The translations under genes were made by a program, and so were the position numbers. The notes under the pieces are model-generated. The model ran no database searches, was not told where the DNA came from, and worked only from the letters and a program-made list of their open reading frames with translations. Positions 39,081 through 47,920 of a stretch of 64,000 nt of DNA are shown here, in pieces; the stretch's first letter is position 1; each line of letters begins with the position of its first letter. Source of the DNA: an uncultured Alphaproteobacteria bacterium (GTDB taxonomy: Bacteria > Pseudomonadota > Alphaproteobacteria > Rhizobiales > Beijerinckiaceae); NCBI GenBank assembly GCA_937988775.1, contig CALKHP010000052.1:1-64000 (forward strand), in the 5' to 3' direction.

Positions 39081-41075
39081 ATGTGCGGAATTGCGGGTAT
39101 CCTTCTGCCCCCCAACGCCGCCGACACCAGGGCGCTCGGCGCCATCAAGCCGATGACGGCGTCCATCCGCCATCGCGGGCCGGACAGCGACGGCTTCTGG
39201 GCTGACCACGCCGCCGGCATCGCGCTCGGCCATCGGCGTCTCGCGATCGTCGACCTGAGCGAGGCCGGCCACCAGCCGATGCTCTCAGCGAGCGGACGGC
39301 TGGTGATCAGCTTCAATGGCGAGGTCTACAATTTCGCCACGCTGCGTCGTGAACTGGAGGATATCGGGCACAGATTCCGCGGCAGCAGCGACACGGAGGT
39401 GATGCTCTGCGCCATCGAATGCTGGGGGCTGGAGCGCGCGCTCCGGCGCTTTACCGGCATGTTCGCCTTCGGGCTGTGGGACCGCGAGGCGCGCATGCTT
39501 CACCTGGCGCGCGACCGGATGGGCAAGAAACCCCTCTACGTGGCGCGTATCGGGCGCGCCCTTGTCTTTGCCTCGGAGCTCAAGGCGATCCGTGCCTTCC
39601 CGGGCTTTGAGGCCAGGATCGATCGGCAGGCGGTTGCCGCCATGCTGGCGCGCGGCGCCATGCCGGATCGCTGCTGCATCTGGCAGGATGTCTTCAAGTT
39701 GCCGCCCGGCGCCAGCCTGTCCGTGAGCGCCGACGACATGACCGGCGCACCGGGCACCGCCGCTCTCAAGGCTGAAGTCCATCAATGGTGGTCCCTGGCC
39801 GATGTGGCCGAGAGAGGAAGGAGTGCTCCGTTCCGGGCCTCCGATGCGGAGATCGTCGAGGAACTCGACGCATTGCTGCGTCTCACCGTTCGCGAGCGCA
39901 TGGTCGCCGACGTGCCGCTTGGCGCGTTCCTTTCGAGCGGAATCGACAGTTCGACCGTCGTTGCGCTGATGCAGGCCCAGTCCGATCGTCCGGTGCGCAC
40001 CTTCACGATCGGCTTTCAGGAACGGGGCTACGACGAATCGGCCGCGGCCGGCGACATTGCCCGCCACATCGGCACCGACCATACCGAACTGCGCCTGACG
40101 CCCGATGAAGCGCGCGATGTCATCCCCGAACTGCCGCGCGTCTGGGACGAGCCCTTTGCCGACTGGTCCCAGATACCGACCCTGCTCGTCTCCCGGCTGG
40201 CGCGCCAGGACGTCACGGTCGCGCTGTCGGGCGATGGCGGCGACGAATGCTTTGCCGGCTACGCGCGGCATTTCCTCGCGGCCCGGTTTTCATCGTTGCT
40301 CGGCATGCCGCCTTTCGTCCGCCGGACCGCGGCGGATATCCTGGCTTCCCTCGCCAATGGCGCGGGCGAGCGGCTCGTCGGGCGGCTGCCGGCGTCGGAC
40401 CGGCTGCGGCAATCGCTGCGCGGCGACCGCCTGCGCCGGCTTTCCGATCTGTTTGCGGCGAATGGCGACCAGGACATCTATCACCGGCTGACGTGTGTCT
40501 CGCCACTGTCGCTGGCCCGCGAGCCGGAGGTGGCCGAGCCTGATGCTCCCGCGCTCGACGATCTTGTGTCGCAGCTCGTTTTCCGGGACATGGCGGGCTA
40601 CTTGACGAGCGACATCCTGGTGAAGCTCGACCGCGCCAGCATGGCGACGAGCCTCGAAACCCGCTGTCCGCTTCTGGACCACCGCGTCGTCGAGTTCGCC
40701 TGGCACCTGCCGACGGCGCTCAAGGTGCGCCATGGCCAGGGCAAATGGATCTTGCGCCAGGTGCTGGCGCGTTATGTGCCGCCGCGCCTGTTCGAACGGC
40801 CCAAGCAAGGGTTCGACGTGCCCGTTTGTGCCTGGCTGCGGGGGCCGCTGCGCGCCTGGGCCGGCGATCTCCTGTCCGAGACGCGGCTGCGGTGTCACGA
40901 TCTCCTGGATGTGGCGGCCGTCCGAGCCTGCTGGGAAGCCCATCTGAGCGGCCGCCGCGATCACGCGCTCGCGCTTTGGGCGGTCCTGATGCTTGAAGCC
41001 TGGCTCGACGAGGTCGAAGGCCCGCCGGTCTCGGCAGCGATCGAGGCATTCGAATTCGGATTGCAGGGGAGCTGA
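39081..41075 (+). CDS. asnB: Asparagine synthase (glutamine-hydrolysing), amidotransferase of the EPS locus
   Basis: The 664-residue protein has an N-terminal glutaminase domain starting MCGIAGILL with catalytic Cys2, then RHRGPDSDGFW, HRRLAIVDLSEAGHQPM and SFNGEVYNF. The C-terminal synthetase domain has the PP-loop FLSSGIDSSTVVAL, ALSGDGGDECFAGYARH, and LDRASMATSLETRCPLLDHRVVEFA. Both halves look complete. In polysaccharide clusters such enzymes often amidate a uronic acid or another sugar carboxylate rather than making asparagine. It lies 4 bp after the polymerase gene and 2 bp before the Wzc-like gene, in the EPS operon. Confidence 0.93.
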   Translation: MCGIAGILLPPNAADTRALGAIKPMTASIRHRGPDSDGFWADHAAGIALGHRRLAIVDLSEAGHQPMLSASGRLVISFNGEVYNFATLRRELEDIGHRFRGSSDTEVMLCAIECWGLERALRRFTGMFAFGLWDREARMLHLARDRMGKKPLYVARIGRALVFASELKAIRAFPGFEARIDRQAVAAMLARGAMPDRCCIWQDVFKLPPGASLSVSADDMTGAPGTAALKAEVHQWWSLADVAERGRSAPFRASDAEIVEELDALLRLTVRERMVADVPLGAFLSSGIDSSTVVALMQAQSDRPVRTFTIGFQERGYDESAAAGDIARHIGTDHTELRLTPDEARDVIPELPRVWDEPFADWSQIPTLLVSRLARQDVTVALSGDGGDECFAGYARHFLAARFSSLLGMPPFVRRTAADILASLANGAGERLVGRLPASDRLRQSLRGDRLRRLSDLFAANGDQDIYHRLTCVSPLSLAREPEVAEPDAPALDDLVSQLVFRDMAGYLTSDILVKLDRASMATSLETRCPLLDHRVVEFAWHLPTALKVRHGQGKWILRQVLARYVPPRLFERPKQGFDVPVCAWLRGPLRAWAGDLLSETRLRCHDLLDVAAVRACWEAHLSGRRDHALALWAVLMLEAWLDEVEGPPVSAAIEAFEFGLQGS

Positions 41076-41077
41076 TC

Positions 41078-43273
41078 ATGGAACCTCTGACCAGCCGGGT
41101 GCAACGGATCGTCGCGACGACGCGGCCCCCGGATCTGCCGCTGCTCGAACCGATGGCGCGGACGGCGAGGCCGGCGATCGGCCCGGCGCCGGGGCAGCTG
41201 CCGATCCGGCGGATTTTCAACATCCTGTCGCGGCGGCGCTGGCTGATCCTTGCCATGATGTTGCTCGGCGGCGGCGTGATGACGATCATCGGCCTGATGC
41301 TATCGCCGACCTACACCGCGACGACGCAGATCATCGTGAACCGCCCGGCGGAAGGTTCGAATGGCCCCGCCGCAGTCTCGCAGGCTTTCGACGAGGTGGC
41401 GATCGACACCCATCTGGCGGTGCTGTCGTCCGGCGCGCATCTGCGGCGCGTCGCTGCGGCGTTGCGCCTGGCGCATGAGGATGAGGTATCGGTTTCGGGC
41501 GGGCCGCAATCCTGGTCGCATCGCATCGGCGACGAGGTCGGGGCCGCCTGGGCGGCGCTCACGCAACCTTTCCGGCGCTCCGTCAAGGATCTTTCCGCCG
41601 ATGCCGCCGAGAGTGCTCTCACGCAACAGTTGAAGCGCTCGGTCTCGATCAGCCAGGAGCGGCACTCGCGCGTGCTTGCCGTCGTCGCGACGGATTCGGA
41701 CCCTCGGCGCGCGGCCGAGATCGCGAACACCGTGGCGCAGGTCTATATCGAGGATGTCACGCAGCGAAAGCGCGCCGACGCGGAACAGCTTGTCGTTTGG
41801 CTCGCCAAACGTGTGCCCGAAATGAAGCAGGACGTGGCGCGGGCCGAACAGGAGCTTCAGGCCTACCGGTTGCTCCACGGCGCGGCCGTTGACGGGACCC
41901 CGGACATTACCGGGCAGCAGATTGCCCAGCTCGCCCGGCAACTGGCGCTGGCGAGGTCCGATTTTGCCGCCGCGCAGCAACGGCTCGCGCACGTCCGGGA
42001 GCTGCGCCAGAAAGCTGCGCCCACGGCAGCGCTGGCCGAGGCGCTCGGATCGGCGACCCTGGCCGAGCTTGCGCGTCGCGAGGCGGCACCGGCCATTGCC
42101 GGCCAGGCGCTTCAGCCGGAGCAGCGGCGGGAAGAGCATGCCGCAACAGAGCAGGCGATCGATCAGGCGGTCAGCCAGACCGAGGCCGAGGGCCGCATTC
42201 TCCAGGCCCAGGCCATATCCATCGAGGAGCAGCTCAAGTCCCTGAAGGCGGCGGCGAGCGAAACCGCGGCAAGCCTGTCCGGCCTGCGGGCTCTCGAGCG
42301 GCAGGCAGCGGCGGTGACCCAGCTCTACGATACGCTTCTGAGCCGCCAGCAGCACGCGAACGAGCAGGTCCAGCTCGTCCAGCCGGATGTGAGCGTGGTG
42401 TCCTCGGCCTGGCCGCCGGAGCGGCCGAGTTCGCTTCACCCGGCCTTCCTCATTCCGCCGGGCGTGATGGTGTTCGGCATTATCGGCGTCCTGCTTGCGA
42501 TCGGCATCGATCGGCTTGATCACACGCTTCGCGGTGCGGACGAAGCCAGGGAGGCTCTGGCCGTGCCTTGCCTGGGAGAGGTGCCCAAGGTCGAGCCGCG
42601 TCAGGCGAAGCGCATCGAGCATCTGCTGCAATACCAGCCCATGTCGGCCTATGCCCGGGCGATCCGCTCGCTGCTGATCACGGTCCTTCCGAGAGGCTTG
42701 GGCAAATGCGCGTCAAAGATCATCCTGATCAGCTCCGCGCTTCCACGCGAAGGCAAGACGACGCTCGCAAGGAGCCTGGCGCTTTCGGCCGCGCGCCTGC
42801 GCTTGCGCGTGCTGCTGATCGATCTCGGTGAGCAGGCGGGATCGGTCGAGCGAAAGCCCGGCATCTCGGGCCGCACCGGCGCCGCGAGTGTCGATATCGT
42901 CGACGTGCTGAGCTGCGGACGGCCCATCGCGGACGCAGTCGAGCGCATTGCCGGGCTTGATGTCGACTACATCCCGCCGCCCCGGCCGGGCGGCAACCTG
43001 CTCCACTTCCTCGCCAGCCCGCAGGATCCGCATTGGGTCGACCGGTTCCGCGAAGCCTATGACTTCGTCGTGATCGACGGGCCGGCGGCGATCGACCGGC
43101 TGGAGGCGAGCTTCCTCGCCAATGCGGTCGACCAGGTCCTGCTGGTGGTGCGTTCGGCGTCGACCGGCCGGGAAATGGCGCAGAACGCATTGCGGCTCGT
43201 CGACGGCGATGCAGGGCTGGGCCTGGACGGAACGCCGCGCGCGGCGTCCGTGCTGACATGGGTCGAGGGCTGA
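41078..43273 (+). CDS. Wzc/GumC-like chain-length determinant with P-loop kinase domain
   Basis: The 731-residue inner-membrane protein has a first membrane helix (about 48-71) after RRIFNILSRRRWLIL, then a Wzz periplasmic region with long coiled-coils (about 75-430). A second helix near 448-470 follows, and then a cytosolic BY-kinase-like domain (about 515-731). The kinase domain has Walker A SALPREGKTT (near 550-560), LLIDLGEQAG and VVIDGPAA. The C-terminal tail (TWVEG) lacks the Tyr cluster of true BY-kinases, so autophosphorylation control may be lost. It works with the Wzy-like polymerase and the Wza-like exporter to set chain length. Confidence 0.9.
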   Translation: MEPLTSRVQRIVATTRPPDLPLLEPMARTARPAIGPAPGQLPIRRIFNILSRRRWLILAMMLLGGGVMTIIGLMLSPTYTATTQIIVNRPAEGSNGPAAVSQAFDEVAIDTHLAVLSSGAHLRRVAAALRLAHEDEVSVSGGPQSWSHRIGDEVGAAWAALTQPFRRSVKDLSADAAESALTQQLKRSVSISQERHSRVLAVVATDSDPRRAAEIANTVAQVYIEDVTQRKRADAEQLVVWLAKRVPEMKQDVARAEQELQAYRLLHGAAVDGTPDITGQQIAQLARQLALARSDFAAAQQRLAHVRELRQKAAPTAALAEALGSATLAELARREAAPAIAGQALQPEQRREEHAATEQAIDQAVSQTEAEGRILQAQAISIEEQLKSLKAAASETAASLSGLRALERQAAAVTQLYDTLLSRQQHANEQVQLVQPDVSVVSSAWPPERPSSLHPAFLIPPGVMVFGIIGVLLAIGIDRLDHTLRGADEAREALAVPCLGEVPKVEPRQAKRIEHLLQYQPMSAYARAIRSLLITVLPRGLGKCASKIILISSALPREGKTTLARSLALSAARLRLRVLLIDLGEQAGSVERKPGISGRTGAASVDIVDVLSCGRPIADAVERIAGLDVDYIPPPRPGGNLLHFLASPQDPHWVDRFREAYDFVVIDGPAAIDRLEASFLANAVDQVLLVVRSASTGREMAQNALRLVDGDAGLGLDGTPRAASVLTWVEG

Positions 43274-43303
43274 GGGCACAACCCTAACACCGGGTGATGA
43301 GTG

Positions 43304-44752
43304 ATGCTGACAGGCTACCAACGCAGCCCAGTTGCCCGGCTCGCCGGCAGTAGGACTCTGTCGAGCGTCGCGGTTTCTCCCGAGTCGATCACGCCGGCAG
43401 GCGGCGAAACCCCTGCGAAACGCGACGGCGAGCGCGCCGGCAACCTGTCATACGGGAGTGTCTGGGCCCTCATCGTCTATGTCGGGGGGGCCGGGCTGAC
43501 CAGCATCGCCCAGTTCGAGATTGCCCGTCTGGTCGGCGTGTCGAGCTACGGGATATATTCCTATTCATTCGCCTGGGCCAGCGTCCTGGCCTATAGCGCC
43601 ACCCTTGGCTTCAATGTCGCTTTGCTGCGCTTCGTGCCGGGCTATGGCGCCAAGGAACAGTGGCCGCTGGCACGCGGCGTGATCCGGTTCGCCGTCGCCT
43701 GGTCGCTTGTGGCAGCCCTGCTGGCCGCCGGAACAGGCATCGCGATCGTGGCGATCTCGTCCAGCCGGCCCTATTCGGAGCACGTTGTCAGCCTGATGAT
43801 CGGCATGGCGACCGTGCCGCTGATGACGATGTATCTGATCGGCGCGACGCTGCTGCGCGCCTTTGGCGGCATCGTCTCGGCGCTGCTGCCGGAGCGCGTC
43901 ATCCGGGACGCCGTCCTGCTGGCGCTTGTCGGCCTGGTGGCCATCGCGGCGACGTGGCCGTTGAACGCAACGCTGGTCATGGCGGCGCTGCTGATCAGTT
44001 CGGCGGTCACGGTCGGCGCGGTCGGGGTGTTCATGCGACGGCTCTGGCCGGCGACCCTGCGGGGCGTAAGCCCGAGCTACCTCCCGCGCTACTGGCTGGC
44101 CACCGTCTTTCCGATCATGATCATGACCGCGGTCGACACACTGATGAACCGCACCGGCGTGATGCTGCTCGGCTGGAGCGGCAACATCCGGGACGCCGGC
44201 ATTTTCGCGGTCGGGTTCAACGTGGCGATGCTGCTGCTGTTGCCGCGCGTCGCCGTGAGCACCGTCTTCGCGCCAAAGATCGCCGACCTGCATGCGCGCG
44301 GAGACCAGGCCGGCCTGCAGCAGCTATTCGCGCATGCCAGCACGCTGTCCTTCGTCGGCACGGTGATGCTGGCTTTGCCGCTCCTCGTCGTGCTCGGACC
44401 GCTGCTGCGATGGTTCGGTCACGATTTCGTCGCGGCGACCCATCTCACCCAGATCCTGATGGCCGGGCAGATCTTTGCCGCGGCGGCCGGCCCGCATCAG
44501 AACCTGCTGACGATGACAGGCCACGAGCGCGCGGCTGCGGTGGTGATGATTGCCAGCGCTGTCGCCAATCTCGCTGCATGCGCCATCGGCATCGCGCTGT
44601 TTGGCGTGATCGGCGCCGCGGTGGCCAGCACGGCGGGCATGGTCCTGTGGAACGTCGCGACCGCCATTTGCATCTACCGGCGTCTCAACCTCATTCCAGG
44701 CCTCGCCGTTGCCATCGGCGGGGTGTTGCGCAGGCGACGCCTGGCCGGTTGA
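43304..44752 (+). CDS. Polysaccharide flippase (Wzx-like, MATE/MVF superfamily)
   Basis: The 482-residue protein has about 12-14 hydrophobic helices. The first follows NLSYGSVWALIVYVGGAGL. Recognisable pieces are SYGIYSYSFAWASVLAYSATLGFNVALLRFVPGYGA, IMIMTAVDTLMNRTGVMLLGW, and LLTMTGHERAAAVVMIAS near the C-terminus. These regions align closely with the flippase module of the fusion protein at 22862-25672. A GTG directly before ATG 43304 could also start it. It is the last gene of the plus EPS operon, 30 bp after the Wzc-like gene. It flips undecaprenyl-linked repeat units to the periplasm. Confidence 0.9.
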   Translation: MLTGYQRSPVARLAGSRTLSSVAVSPESITPAGGETPAKRDGERAGNLSYGSVWALIVYVGGAGLTSIAQFEIARLVGVSSYGIYSYSFAWASVLAYSATLGFNVALLRFVPGYGAKEQWPLARGVIRFAVAWSLVAALLAAGTGIAIVAISSSRPYSEHVVSLMIGMATVPLMTMYLIGATLLRAFGGIVSALLPERVIRDAVLLALVGLVAIAATWPLNATLVMAALLISSAVTVGAVGVFMRRLWPATLRGVSPSYLPRYWLATVFPIMIMTAVDTLMNRTGVMLLGWSGNIRDAGIFAVGFNVAMLLLLPRVAVSTVFAPKIADLHARGDQAGLQQLFAHASTLSFVGTVMLALPLLVVLGPLLRWFGHDFVAATHLTQILMAGQIFAAAAGPHQNLLTMTGHERAAAVVMIASAVANLAACAIGIALFGVIGAAVASTAGMVLWNVATAICIYRRLNLIPGLAVAIGGVLRRRRLAG

Positions 44753-44808
44753 GCCGGAATGGCGCTGGCGTGCTGGTCGCATGCGCTCTTACGATCCTCC
44801 GGCTTGCC

Positions 44809-44943
44809 TCAAACGGGTTGATGACATCTGTCTCCGCTGTAGCCCGCAGCGGAAAGGTGCTGGGCAGAGCTTGCGCCACCGATGCCGCCGGCAATGATCA
44901 CGACATCGCAGCGTTGTTCGGTGACGCGATCGAGACCTGCCAT
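44809..44943 (-). pseudogene. N-terminal fragment of a FAD-dependent oxidoreductase
   Basis: From ATG 44943, behind GGAGAA, a 44-codon frame reads MAGLDRVTEQ, then CDVVIIAGGIGGASSAQHLSAAGY. This is the FAD-binding beta-alpha-beta opening of a GlpD/DAO-type flavoenzyme, with the first Gly of GxGxxG changed to Ala. It then loses the pattern and hits TGA at 44809-44811. The opening resembles that of the intact flavoenzyme at 52341 (AVIGAGVVGGGAVQHLTAAGY). It lies 16 bp after the 2-hydroxyacid dehydrogenase in the same direction, so it is probably a decayed last gene of the dipeptide-transporter operon. Confidence 0.6.
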
Positions 44944-44959
44944 GGCGCTTCTCCCGAAA

Positions 44960-45892
44960 TCAGGCGCCGATCGCCAGGCAATCCTGCCGGACGTGCTCGA
45001 GAGCCACGCGGACCAGCCTGGCTGACGCCGCCCGCGTCTTGAAGGCCGCGTGCGGCGTCAGGGTCACATTCGGCACGGCGAGCAATGGCGAGGCCGCAGG
45101 CAGCGGTTCGGTCTCGAACACGTCGAGCGCTGCATGAGCGAGCCGTCCTTCGGTGATCGCCGCGACCAGCGCGGCCTCGTCGACCAGGCCGCCACGCGCC
45201 GTATTCACCAGGATGGCACCGCGCTTCAGGCGGGCAAGCTCAGCCGCGCCGATGAAATGCCGCGTCCCGGCGGTCAACGCGAGATGGAGCGAGAGCACGT
45301 CCGCCCGCTGGAGCAGGTCATCGAGCCCGCAGCCATGTGGCGCGAGATGCGGCGGCAGCGCGCTGCGATTCCAGATCAGCACATTCATGCCGAAAGCATC
45401 GGCCATGCGCGCCAGTTCAGTGCCGATACCGCCGGCGCCGACGATGCCCAGCGTGCGGCCGGCAAGCTCCATGCCCTCGAGCGGCGACCAGATGCCGGCA
45501 CGAAGGGCGCGGTCCATCGTCGCGACGCCGCGTGCGGCGGCGAGCATCAGCGCGAAGGCGTGCTCGGCAATCGAGCGGTCGCCATAGCCTTTCACGGTAC
45601 GCACGTCGATATCACGCCGCGCCGCCGCCGCCAGGTCGATGTAGCTGGAAGCGCCGGTGCCGAGGAAGACGATGCTGCGCAGCTTCGGGCACGCCGCGAT
45701 GAGGTCGTCGCCGAAATCGGTATGGCCGTTGAGCAGGATGCGCGCATCGCCGACCAGCGCCGGAATGGCGTCGGGCGCGGGATCGCCGAGATTGACCCTG
45801 ATCGGCCAAGCGGCCGGCAGCGCTTGCTCCGCCAGGGCCTCGTCAAGAAGCTCGCGCATCAGGGGCGAGCAGTCGATGTAGCATATGGACAT
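44960..45892 (-). CDS. D-isomer-specific 2-hydroxyacid dehydrogenase
   Basis: The 310-residue NAD(P)-dependent enzyme has the nucleotide-binding LGIVGAGGIGTELARM (about 147-162). The catalytic Arg is in LVNTARGGLVDEAAL, the Glu in DVFETEPLP, and the His in LTPHAAFKT. The length is normal for the D-lactate/glycerate/phosphoglycerate dehydrogenase family. It follows the OppF-like gene by 37 bp, in the same direction as the peptide transporter. It would reduce or oxidise a 2-keto/2-hydroxy acid derived from the imported compound. Confidence 0.92.
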   Translation of the reverse strand: MSICYIDCSPLMRELLDEALAEQALPAAWPIRVNLGDPAPDAIPALVGDARILLNGHTDFGDDLIAACPKLRSIVFLGTGASSYIDLAAAARRDIDVRTVKGYGDRSIAEHAFALMLAAARGVATMDRALRAGIWSPLEGMELAGRTLGIVGAGGIGTELARMADAFGMNVLIWNRSALPPHLAPHGCGLDDLLQRADVLSLHLALTAGTRHFIGAAELARLKRGAILVNTARGGLVDEAALVAAITEGRLAHAALDVFETEPLPAASPLLAVPNVTLTPHAAFKTRAASARLVRVALEHVRQDCLAIGA

Positions 45893-45929
45893 GGAAGCTC
45901 CTGTCGGGCCGATGCAGCGACGCTGGCGC

Positions 45930-46925
45930 TCAGGCAGAGGTCTGTTCGGCGCGGCGCGGCACCGCGCCTGGAGCGGCCCATTCGCCGGCGCGATGGCAGG
46001 CGACCAGATGGCCCGTGCGCAGCGCTTCGAGTTCGGGCCGGCGCTCCCGGCACAGATCGATGGCCAGCGGACAGGTGTTCAGGTAGCGGCAGCCGCTATT
46101 CGAAACACTCTGCATGCGCCGGATGTCGCCCGAATCGTCATCAGCGGCATCGAGCGTGCCGAGCAGCAGCTTGGTGTAGGGATGCAGCGGTCGCGAGAAC
46201 ACCTCCGCCGCCGGCCCGATCTCGACCAGCCGGCCATGATAGAGCACGCCGATACGGTGGCACAGGAAGCGCGCGACCTCGAGATCATGCGTGATGAACA
46301 GCATCGAGAGGCCGGTCTCGGCCTGGATATCCTTGAACAGGTTGAGGACACCGGCGCGCACCGAAACGTCGAGCTTGGAGACGGCCTCGTCCGCGACGAT
46401 CAGTGCCGGCGCCAGCGCCAGCGCCCGCGCGATGGCGACGCGCTGCAACTGCCCGCCCGAGAGTTCATGCGGGAAACTCGATGAAAACCGTGCCGGCAGG
46501 CCAACGCGGCGCAGCAAGGTTTCGATTCTTTCCGGCAGCTCCGCCCGGCGCGCGAGGCGCTGCGTCAGCAACGGTTGCGACAGCGCCTGGCCGATGGTGC
46601 GGCGCGGGTTGAAGGAGGCGGCCGGGTCCTGGAAGATCATCTGCAGGTCGCGGCGGAACGGCTTGAGCTGCCGCTCGCCGAGTTGCGCGATGTCTCGCCC
46701 GTCGATGGTGATGGAGCCGGAGCTCGGCCGGTGCAGTCTCAGGATCGCCTTGCCCAGCGTGGTCTTGCCGCTGCCGGATTCGCCGACCAGCCCGAGGATT
46801 TCTCTCGGCCGGATATCGAGCGATACCTCGTCCAGCGCCTTGAACCACGTCCCGGCCGGTTTGCCGGGAAAGGACAGGCTGAGATCGCGGATCGCGACAA
46901 GCGCCGCCGATGGCGTCGGTTTCAT
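45930..46925 (-). CDS. Oligopeptide/dipeptide ABC transporter ATP-binding protein (OppF/DppF-like)
   Basis: The 331-residue ATPase has Walker A GLVGESGSGKTTLGKA, Q-loop MIFQDPAASFNPRRTI, signature SGGQLQRVAIARALAL, Walker B LIVADEAVSKLD, and H-loop FITHDLEV. The C-terminal oligopeptide extension has the Cys-rich CRYLNTCPLAIDLC, which in this family may hold a metal or cluster. It starts at ATG 46925, overlapping the OppD-like gene by 4 bp. It is the second ATPase of a five-gene importer operon with SBP and two permeases. Confidence 0.93.
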   Translation of the reverse strand: MKPTPSAALVAIRDLSLSFPGKPAGTWFKALDEVSLDIRPREILGLVGESGSGKTTLGKAILRLHRPSSGSITIDGRDIAQLGERQLKPFRRDLQMIFQDPAASFNPRRTIGQALSQPLLTQRLARRAELPERIETLLRRVGLPARFSSSFPHELSGGQLQRVAIARALALAPALIVADEAVSKLDVSVRAGVLNLFKDIQAETGLSMLFITHDLEVARFLCHRIGVLYHGRLVEIGPAAEVFSRPLHPYTKLLLGTLDAADDDSGDIRRMQSVSNSGCRYLNTCPLAIDLCRERRPELEALRTGHLVACHRAGEWAAPGAVPRRAEQTSA

Positions 46926-47920
46926 GACGGCTCTTGCTCCATCTCGGCGAGGAAGCAGCGCACGGCACGGCCGTGCCGGCCGGGAAACGGCTCCGGCCGT
47001 TCGACCCGGCAACGCCCGAAGGCCTTGTCGCAGCGCGGCTCGAACAGGCAACCCGGCGGAAGCTGGCTGGGATTGGGCAATTCGCCGGCGATCTCGGCGA
47101 GGCGGCCGCCCTCACCGCGCGCCAAGGCGAGCGACGTGCGCACCAGACCTTGCGTGTAGGGATGGGACGGCGCCTCGAAAACATCCCGCGTGCGGCCGAT
47201 CTCGACGATCTGCCCGGCATACATCACGGCGATGCGATCGCAGAGCGAGGCGGCCGTCGCCATGTCATGCGTGATGAACACGATCGCCGCCGAAAGCCGC
47301 CGTTGCAGATCGCGGAACAGCCGCAGGACCTGACGCTCGACCAGCTTGTCGAGATTGGTGGTCGGCTCGTCCGCCACGATCAGGTCGGGCTCCAGCGCCA
47401 GGATCAGCGCGATCAGCACGCGCTGCAGCATGCCGCCGCTGAGCTGGTGCGGGAACAGATCGATGGTTTCCTCGGCGCGCGTGATGCCGACATCATGCAG
47501 GATGGCGCGGGCGCGCTCGCGCCACGGCGTGGCAACGCTGCGCGCCTTGGCCTCGTCGGCGCGGGTGAAGATGGTGTGCAGGTGCCAGCCGATGCGCTTG
47601 GCCGGATTGAAGCTCGCGACCGGGTCCTGGAAGATCATCGCGAGGCGTGCGCCACGCAACGCACCGAAACCGTCGTCATCGAGGGTCAGGAGATCCTGCC
47701 CGTCGAACACCATGCGCTCGGCCTGGACTTCGGCATTCTCGGGCAACAGCCGGAGCAACGCCAGGCCGGTCACCGTCTTGCCGGAACCCGATTCGCCGAT
47801 GATGCCGAGAACCTCGCCGCGCTCGATGGTCAGGTCGACGCCACGCACGATGCCGAGCGTGCGGCCCTGGCTGCGGAAACCGGCGGTCAGCTGCCGGATA
47901 TCGACCAGGACGTCGCTCAT
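46922..47920 (-). CDS. Oligopeptide/dipeptide ABC transporter ATP-binding protein (OppD/DppD-like)
   Basis: The 332-residue ATPase has Walker A GIIGESGSGKTVTGLA, Q-loop MIFQDPVASFNPAK, signature LSGGMLQRVLIALILA, Walker B LIVADEPTTNLD, and H-loop FITHDMATA. The C-terminal segment CLFEPRCDKAFGRC matches the oligopeptide/dipeptide family tail. ATG 47920 overlaps the permease stop by 4 bp. The open frame upstream of it runs antisense-like through the permease genes and is not coding. Confidence 0.93.
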   Translation of the reverse strand: MSDVLVDIRQLTAGFRSQGRTLGIVRGVDLTIERGEVLGIIGESGSGKTVTGLALLRLLPENAEVQAERMVFDGQDLLTLDDDGFGALRGARLAMIFQDPVASFNPAKRIGWHLHTIFTRADEAKARSVATPWRERARAILHDVGITRAEETIDLFPHQLSGGMLQRVLIALILALEPDLIVADEPTTNLDKLVERQVLRLFRDLQRRLSAAIVFITHDMATAASLCDRIAVMYAGQIVEIGRTRDVFEAPSHPYTQGLVRTSLALARGEGGRLAEIAGELPNPSQLPPGCLFEPRCDKAFGRCRVERPEPFPGRHGRAVRCFLAEMEQEPS

